DNA of 64,000 bases, taken from positions 46,756,122 to 46,820,121 of the forward strand of contig NC_134849.1 of assembly GCF_965363235.1 (NCBI RefSeq). Direction: 5' to 3'. Of the stretch, positions 25,301-34,300 are shown piece after piece; within the stretch, counting starts at the first letter, position 1; every line of letters starts with the position of its first letter. A program made the position numbers and the translations under genes. The notes below the pieces were generated by a model. It was not told the DNA's origin, did no database searches, and was given only the letters and a program-made list of their open reading frames with translations. This stretch comes from Mytilus galloprovincialis (taxonomy: Eukaryota; Mollusca; Bivalvia; Mytilida; Mytilidae).

Positions 25301-28300
25301 TTTCATATCGCTTAAGTTAAATCCATCTTCAACTTCAATAAGATAATAAAAAAATGTGGTATGATTGCAAATATGACAACTTCCTAACAGAGTCTTAACG
25401 GCGTTAAATAAATAGGAGGCGACTCTTCTGCATTCCATCCGGTAGAAACTTTCGTTTTTCAGCGCATTTACAACATATTTATTTTAAACTTGTACTACAA
25501 CCACTCATAGAATATATTCCGAAAAGCTCAACAATGTCTCAATATTTAACTGAATTGCTCTGGTTTTTTTCTCCTATTGTATTTTGAGCAGGTTTGCCTA
25601 TTTGTTTGTGAAATACCTCCTGTTGAGATTGTGATATGCGGAGACTCTTGCTGTACTTTTATTATGTTCTTTGTAATTTACGTCAAATTTCGTAGACATT
25701 GACTTATTATTAAAAAGACTTATGTAACAACTAAGTAGCAACATTCCAGCAGCACCTGCATACGGGGTATATATCTCCCAATTGATACGATATTCCCGTG
25801 CTTGCATTTCCTATCATGATTTTCTTGATAGAGGTTTGCTGCTCACAAGGAAGCTATTAAACCAAGAGTTCCAAATGGTGAAGTTGAAATCATCCCTTCG
25901 TAAATTTTACGGACGCCATCACGAGTTGGTTGACCGTTATGGAATAACCGTTTCACAAATGATATCGGATATGTTCCTTACGTCGTAACTACAATCCCCT
26001 TTCATGAATATGACCTACCGAATTAGACTATTTACCGGATTTGTAATCACTTAAGCAACACGACGGGTGCCACATGTGGAGCAGGATCTGCTTACCCTTC
26101 CGGAGCACCTGAGATCACCCCTAGTTTTTGGTGGGGTTCGTGTTGTTTATTCTTTAGTTTTCTATGTTTTGTCGTGTGTACTATTGTTTTTCTGTTTGTC
26201 TTTTTTATTTTTAGCCATGGCGTTGTCAGTTTGTTTTAGATTTATGAGTTTGACTGTCCCTTTGGTATCTTTCGTCCCTCTTTTATGGCATATTTCAAGA
26301 GGTATAATAATTCGATGTTATTCGAATACCTGCTGTACGTTTAGATTTGTGGCATATAATGTTACATCATTAGATTAGAATATCACTTGAAAAATAACCA
26401 CAGCACAAACTTCATTTTTTCTGAACTTCCTCTGCTACACATTTGTTATTTTTATTTACAAAAAATACCACACGCAAACAACAAAATTAACAACAACAGC
26501 ATCAGCACAAATGCTAAAACTAGTGAATGAAGCACCCTGGAGTATTCAAAGGACATGGAATTGCATATTAACTTTATCCTTACATATAGCTATAAAGAAA
26601 CCCATTCGAAGGCCTTTCTGGAAAGGAAACTATTCCAAGGAATAATGTTACCTTCATTTCATAAAAACATACCTGTATATGCCCAATAATAGCTATCTGA
26701 ATGTAGAGATTGCCTGCAATTCTCAATCCCAACTATCTTTTGATAACTTTGTGTATCTTCTGATATGCAGACACACTTGTTTTGCTATGAATATAACAAA
26801 CTTATATAGAAACATTTTAGATAGTTTTGTACTATTAGGTAAACTTAAGGATTTTTTTTCATTGATGTCTTAAAATTAATGATGTTATAAACCTATATTT
26901 ATATAGTCGCGTCGTGCCTCTTTAATTTCAATTAATTAAATCTATTTGAATTTTTGTACATTATTTTGAATTATCTAACTATCTAAATCATTTTTAGTCA
27001 TAGAAGCAATAGCTGTATTTATTTAAATTAAGGTAATAGTCTTTAACTATTGTGGTTTCGTTTTAATAACCATGCTTACATTGATTTATTCTATGATAAA
27101 AACAATTATCTTAATAGTTAAAACTTGAAATAATGATTTCATAGAGTACATGTCAAGGCGACGGACTGAACTCAACAACAAATTAAGAAACAAACCCCAT
27201 ATAGATGCGTACGTCTTTTAAGGACATACATGGTGTGCGTATTGTTATGCGTTTACTTTTCTGCATTAGCTAGAGGTATAGGGAAGGGTTGAGATCTCAT
27301 AAACATGTTTAACCCCGCCGCATTTTTGTGCCTGTCCCAAGTCAGGAGCCTCTGGCCTTTTTTAGTCTTGTATTATTTTTAGTTTTAGTTTCTTGTGTAC
27401 AAGTAGGAGTTTAGTATGGCGTTCATTATCACTGAACTAGTATATATATTTGTTGAGGGGCCAACAGAAGGACGCCTCCGGGTGCGGTAATTTCTCGCTG
27501 CATTGAAAACCTGTTGGTGGCCTTCTGCTGTTGTCTGCTCTTTGGTCGGGTTGTTGTCTTTTTGACACATTCCCCATTTCCATTCTTAATTTTATGAGTA
27601 AATTCCACATTTACTTGTGCAATGTTGTGTCTGCACACAAACAAAGATCTTACTCAGGATAGCAACGACATTATTCGTGGTAAGATGCATTGAGATATGA
27701 AAAGCGATACACTTATTTTATCATATAAAATTTCTCCGATCTATCTGCAGAAAACAAACTATAAATTTGAAATAAATCAACTAATTAGTTTCTGATGTCG
27801 ACAAAAACGCAACAACTCCCCGTAACAGTGACTGAATGCTGAATTGAAATTATTTACAAAGACCATTTATTGTAAAATCGTTATTGTAAAGATTATACAA
27901 GGTCTCCAAAACGAAACCGTATTAGCGGACAGTGAATTGATCATATATATAACACCAAATAAAATATTCAAATATAGGCCATTAGTAAAAAGAAAAACTT
28001 CGATTGTTGGTACGCTAGAAAAAAATATTCAGATATAGTTTGATACAAAATAGAAATGAAGGTTGAAAAGTACAAAATAGAGTTATTGTGTAGCAATGTT
28101 AACCTTCAAATTAATATAATGACAATGTAAATAATTATCAAAGGTACCAAGATTATAATTTAAGTAGCAGTCTTGCGAAGAGTCATGAAAAAAGATGAAA
28201 CAGTGATATACACTGTACCACAGAAATCAACACGACTTTTTGTGTTGAAAGGTCTTGTGAAGTTAGTACTAAATTTAAATTATGAAACCATTAAACGCAG

Positions 28301-31300
28301 TATATTTTTCTTGGTACTTTATTGAATACTGGTAAAATATGAACTTTCCCATTTACGCCAGTGAATGAATTTCACTATTTTATCCCATGATCGGATGTTT
28401 TGAGGAAAACTGTAATATGCAAACTAAAGAGAATAGTTTTCTTTGAAAAAAATACAAAAAATATAATATGTCGCCTAGTACTGATTTGAGTAAATTTGAT
28501 TTCTTTTTTTATTTAAAATGGTCTAAGGGAGATAACACATTTTAAGAAATATAACTTTCTCTTACATACCAACAGTTGCCATGTGACAGAAAAACAATTA
28601 ATTTAATTGATTTAAGGCAATAAATAAACTCATCATAGATACCAGGAATAAAATTTTAATATGTACGCCAGACGCGCGTTTCGTCTACAAAAGACTCATC
28701 AGTGACGCTCGAATCAAATTTATTTTATAAAATGCCAAAAAAAAATACAAAGTTGAAGAGCATTGAGGACCAAAAATTCCGAAAAGTTTTGCCAAATACA
28801 GCTAAGATAATCTATTCCTGAGGTAGAAAAGCCTTAGTTTTTTTTTAAATTCAAAGTTTTGTTAACAGTTAATATATAATTATGAACATATCAATGATAA
28901 CTCAAGTCGCATATTTTGTACTATTTTCTGTCTAATTATATACATACTGAGTGGTTTATATTCAATGTAAATGTGAAAATAATTAAAAAAAAAATATATT
29001 TCACTCATTCACCCCTAAACTGTAATGTTTACATTGACTCGCTTACTGTTTTCGTCTGCTTAGTTTGTTGGATTTTGCACAAGTTTCATACCATTTTAAC
29101 TGTTATTTACTCTGTTTGATAAAATATTGAACACAATGTAAAGATATTTTTAATAGTTTTACACAAAGGCAGGTCCTTTCACAACTTTGGAAGTGAAATG
29201 TCCATTCGTTGTAGTTTTGCTTTTTACAACTCTGAATTATGAGGAATTTATAATAGATTCCCACTCGACAACCAACCAGGTAAACTAGTAGATTGCAACA
29301 GAGACATTTTAAACTATTTAAGAACACTAAATTTGTGTGTGGGTAGTACTGAAAGAGGATTTAAAGTTCATCGTGACATTATGTGTGCGGCAGACTTGCG
29401 TCGTCGTGTTGGACTTTTCAACACCAATTATTCTTTGTCTGTGTGCCGAATTCACCGTACCAAACTTTGGAATTGCATTTACACAGACAAAAGTATATCA
29501 CATCACAATGGGAAAGGACACACATTCAGAGGAGTTAATTGCCAGCAAAGTAGGAAGATCCCAGAGGACCATGGAGTGTTGCTCCCTGTTGGTAGTGGTA
29601 ATACTTAATTTGTTGTTAACTAATTATTCTTCCTTTAAAGCTTTTAAGATTCATTAAGGTAACACATAGATTCAATATATGTATACATATAAAAGTTCTG
29701 ATATTTGATAAAGGACACACATGTGTACATCCTTGTCAAACTTCATTTTTTTTGTACATATCCTTTCATTGAAATACTAAGTGAAACTGTATTAACATCA
29801 AAAACAACACTTACTCAATTAAGTGTGGCCTAGGTGGAATAATGTTTTACTTGTGTGGTATTTCACCATCCCTTATTTCAAAAGTTATTATTCTTGAAAA
29901 AAAAATGGACGATTTAATTTTATAAATTTTGATTTGGATAGATAGTTGTCTCATTGACACTCATACCACGTCTTCCTATATCTATATACAATTTTCAAAT
30001 GAAGTGCAGTTTAGTTGATATTATGTGTATATGTACATGATGTAGGCGTTGTAACTTAAAAACAAATAAAGAAACATTTAATTCTATGAAAACACGCAAT
30101 AAAAAGTAGACTGTGGTGTACAAAGTTGTCATATACATGTAAAATCGCCGACGCGCTTTTCGTCTGCATAAGACTCATCGGTGACGCTCAGATCAAAATA
30201 CTTTAAAGCCAAACAAGTACAAAGTTGGAAAGCATTGAGGACCCAAAATTCCTAAAAGAAAATATGCCGATACGGCTAAGGTAATCTATTCCTGGGATAA
30301 CAAAATCCTTAGTTTTTTTCCACAAAATACAATGTTTTGTAACAGGAAATATATAAAAATGACCCTATAATTGATATTCATGTCTTCTCCGAAGTGCTGA
30401 CTACTGGGTTGGTGATACCATTCAGTCCATTATTTATTATGGTGCCAAGCCATGTAAATTGAAGTGGCAAGTCGCAAATGTCCTTATGCGTTAAAATAAT
30501 TAATGTTCATAGCCCTTCATATAATTACAGATGGTGAATCCCATTACAAAATTCCATGACCAATTATTTATCCACTACATATATGTGAGCAAATCTCAAT
30601 ATTTACTATCTGTACTAATGGATTAAAAAGTCACCCAGATCATTACAACCCAACGTGAGAACTGTTTGAAAATGCAACAAACAGACCAAACATGGTCGTG
30701 CATGTATCCGTTAAGCTCAGACAAAGACTCGTTTTCCCAAAATATATCTCTTTACAGGCAGTAATGAAAACTCAAAAACTAATCATCTTGTAAAGCAGAA
30801 ATTTTAAAATATGAAAAAAGAGGAAGTGGCATGATCGTCAAATGAGACAGCTCAACACAAACGACATAATGACGTAGAAGTTGTTATTAGGTCTTTCCAC
30901 TTTTCTGTGGAAAGACCTATTGTTTTTCTTCTGATTATTTTTTTTTTTTTTTTCTTCCGCCTAATTTTGTTCTTGCGATAAACATTTGTTTCGCAATATG
31001 TCGCTTAGATATTTTGTATATGATATCGAACAGTTTATGCGCTTTTGAAATTTACCCTGCGTAAACAAATACTTTTCTTTGTAGGAGTTATCTCCCCAAA
31101 CACTGTTTTCCTTGTTAGCGCATCTCCTTCGCAACCGTAAAAGATTATGACAAATTTATTTCACAAAATTGCTCGTTATATCCTTCGCATGATTTGTCCT
31201 ATTTTGACCGAAGCGATATGACCGCTCCATATGAGAGTTATTTCCCCTTATGCATCTGATATAAGTGATATGAATTTCTATCTTATAAACCATAAGTGAT

Positions 31301-34300
31301 AGAGACCTAAGATCTTTTGATTTGAGGTCCTTGGTCCCAAAAAATGAAAATTAGGTCAAGGTCAAAGGTCAAGGTCATATTTTAATATTTGAATTTGGCT
31401 TATTTTCACTTATATCCAAAGACTGTATAAGATATCAACAAATTATTTTTACTAAATTGTAAGTTGCGACATGTCGTAAGATGTAAATTTTGATTGCAAG
31501 CGTACGTTGAATGTGAAAGGGAGTTTTCTCCCCTCTTGTATTAAAAAATACACGTTTGGTGATATAACTCATTAACTAAATATAATTAAGACCTATGGTC
31601 TTTTGATTTGAGGTCCTTGGTTTATGACCTTGAAATTGATCTCAAGGTCATAGCTTAATTTGACGTTCTATATTTTGACCTTTGCTTTTATTCTATATGT
31701 ATACATGATAAAGATATACAACTTTTAGAAAAAGGTATCAAGCCATTTAACCTTGAAAAAAAACAACCGGAAGTGACCTTTTGTAAACCGGAAGTAGCTA
31801 TTTTTTGTACTTTATTAATATAAAAGTATATAGAACCAGATATTTTTGGAATCGGTTTCAAGTAAATATTTGAATATAATCGGAAGTAACATTTTCCAAA
31901 CCGGAAGTAACAAATTATCTCCCTTATTTAAAAAAAAAATGTATGGAAACAATATATTTTTGGAATCAGCTTACTAGGAGCTATCATTTGACAATTGAAA
32001 TGACATTTTAAACTTAGTTTCACAACTTTTCATATCAAAAAGGATGGAAAGACCTTCAATTGTTCTCTGAATTTTTTTTTTTTTTTTTTTCGCCTAATTT
32101 TGTTCTTGCGATAAACATTTGTTTCGCAATATGTCGCTTAGATATTTTGTATATGATATCGAACAATTGATGCGCTTTTGAAATTTACCCTGCGTAACCG
32201 AAAACTTTTCTTTGTAGGAGTAATCTCCCCAAACACTGTTTTCCTTGTGAGCGCAACTCCTTCGCAAACGTAAAATATTATGACAAATTTATTTTACAAA
32301 ATTGCTCGTTATATCCTTTGCATGATTTGTCCTATTTTGACCGAAGTGATATGAATGCTCCATACGAGAGTTATTTCCCCTTATTCATTTGATATAAGTG
32401 AATTGCATTTCTAACTGGTAAACCATAATTGATAGAGACCTAGGATCTTTTGATTTGAGGTCCTTGGTCCAAAAAAATGAAAATTAGGTCAAGGTCAAAG
32501 GTCAAGGTCATATTCTAATTTTTGAATATGGCTCATTTCCACTCATTTCCAAAAAACGTTTAAGATATCGACAAATTATTTTTTCTAAATCGTTTGTTGT
32601 GACATGTCGTAACACGTAAATTTTGATTGCAAGGGTACGTTGAATGTGAAAGGGAGTTTTCTCCCCTTTGGTATTTAAAAATACGCGTATGGTGATATAA
32701 CTCATTAACTAAACATAATTAAGACCTATGGTCTTTTGATTTGAGGTTCTTGGTTAATGACCTTGAAATTGATCACAAGGTCATAGCTTAATTTGACGTT
32801 CTAGATTTTGACCTTTGCTTTTACCCCATCTGTATACATAATAAAGTCATGAGACTTTTTGACAAACGGTATCAAACCATTTAAACTTAAAAAAACAACC
32901 GGAAGTGACCTTGTGTAAACCGGAAGTAGCTATTTATTGTACTTTATTACATAAAAGTATAAAAAACAAGATATTTTTGGAATCAGTGTCAAGTAAATAG
33001 TCAAATATTATCGGAAATAGAGTTTTTCAAACCGGAAGTAAGAAATTATCTCCGTTATCTAAAAAAATATTGTTTAGAAACCATATATTTTTGGAATCAG
33101 CGTACAATAAGCTATCATTTGACGATTGAAATGACATTTTAAACCTATTTTTACACCTTTCATATTAAAATACATTGTTTTGGTGGAAAGACCTTCAATT
33201 GTTCTCTGAACAATTGGTTTTTAATTGTATATACATTTCTTTTTTATTACTTACTATGTGTGCTAAAAGCTTAATTTTTATATGCTGCTTTCTACATTCT
33301 TCAAAACATTTCGACACTGAATATGCATGTGCAACATTTGGCTTTCCCAAAATTTCTAAGCAACCTATGAAAATGTTAAACAAAAGATACGTCAGTTATA
33401 TACACATCGACATAAAACCTAAATAAGACATTGATATACAATATTACAAATAAAATCCTTTGTTCTTTTATTTTGCATGTATTTGGGTTTTTAAATATTA
33501 TTTAATTAAAATTATGATCATAAAACTAACATTTTTTGTTATCATTATAAATGAGTTCGAGTCAAAAATGTTGACGATGAACCATTGTTGCAGAAGAGCA
33601 TAGATATAGCTAAATAACAGTAGCTCCTTATTCTCAGTCTTTTTCCCAATTCTATTTCAATTGTAATTTTGAATGCTTTCTTTCAACTTGTTCTGCTTTA
33701 AATGATAAAATTGTTGATTTTCAGTGAAAAGTCAAAAAAAATTTAAATAATAACGGCTGTTACAGCTTTTCGCATTTTATGTTCAAGTATCTAGTTGGCT
33801 CTCAGTAATAGATACAGTTGACACATGCATTCACATATTTACCTATCTTAGATATCCATTGTGATATGGTTTTATACTTCCCAGTCCAGTATGTTGATCC
33901 TCTAGAACTATGAAAATAACTTTTCATTTGATTACAATTCAATTCATCTTCATTAGTCGCTAGTCTGCCTCCTCTGACTTTACACACCGTCTGTGCATCA
34001 AACCATGTTTCCTGGTGCGGGACATATTGTACAAAATATGCTTAAAGAATAAAAATAAATATGTAGCGATGTCTGCTCAAACAGTGATAGCCTCGATTTT
34101 CTTGCGCAATCGTTCTCCTGATTTGAGGAAGTCGAAAGCATTGTATTCGTATATCATTATCCATATGAGGCTATTTGAGTAAAAACAAACCCTGATTGAC
34201 TATGGCCTAAATAATGTTGTTTTCTCTTGTAGGGTGCAGTGTCTTCCTATGGACTATAATCCTGTAAGCACGTCAAGATTCATTTCAATGTGTTGGTATT

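Noticed and set aside
26067-26378. 103-codon hydrophobic plus-strand frame resembling a membrane protein
   Set aside because: It lies in the 3' end of a family 2 retroelement and recurs in other copies (46502-46789) as a by-product.
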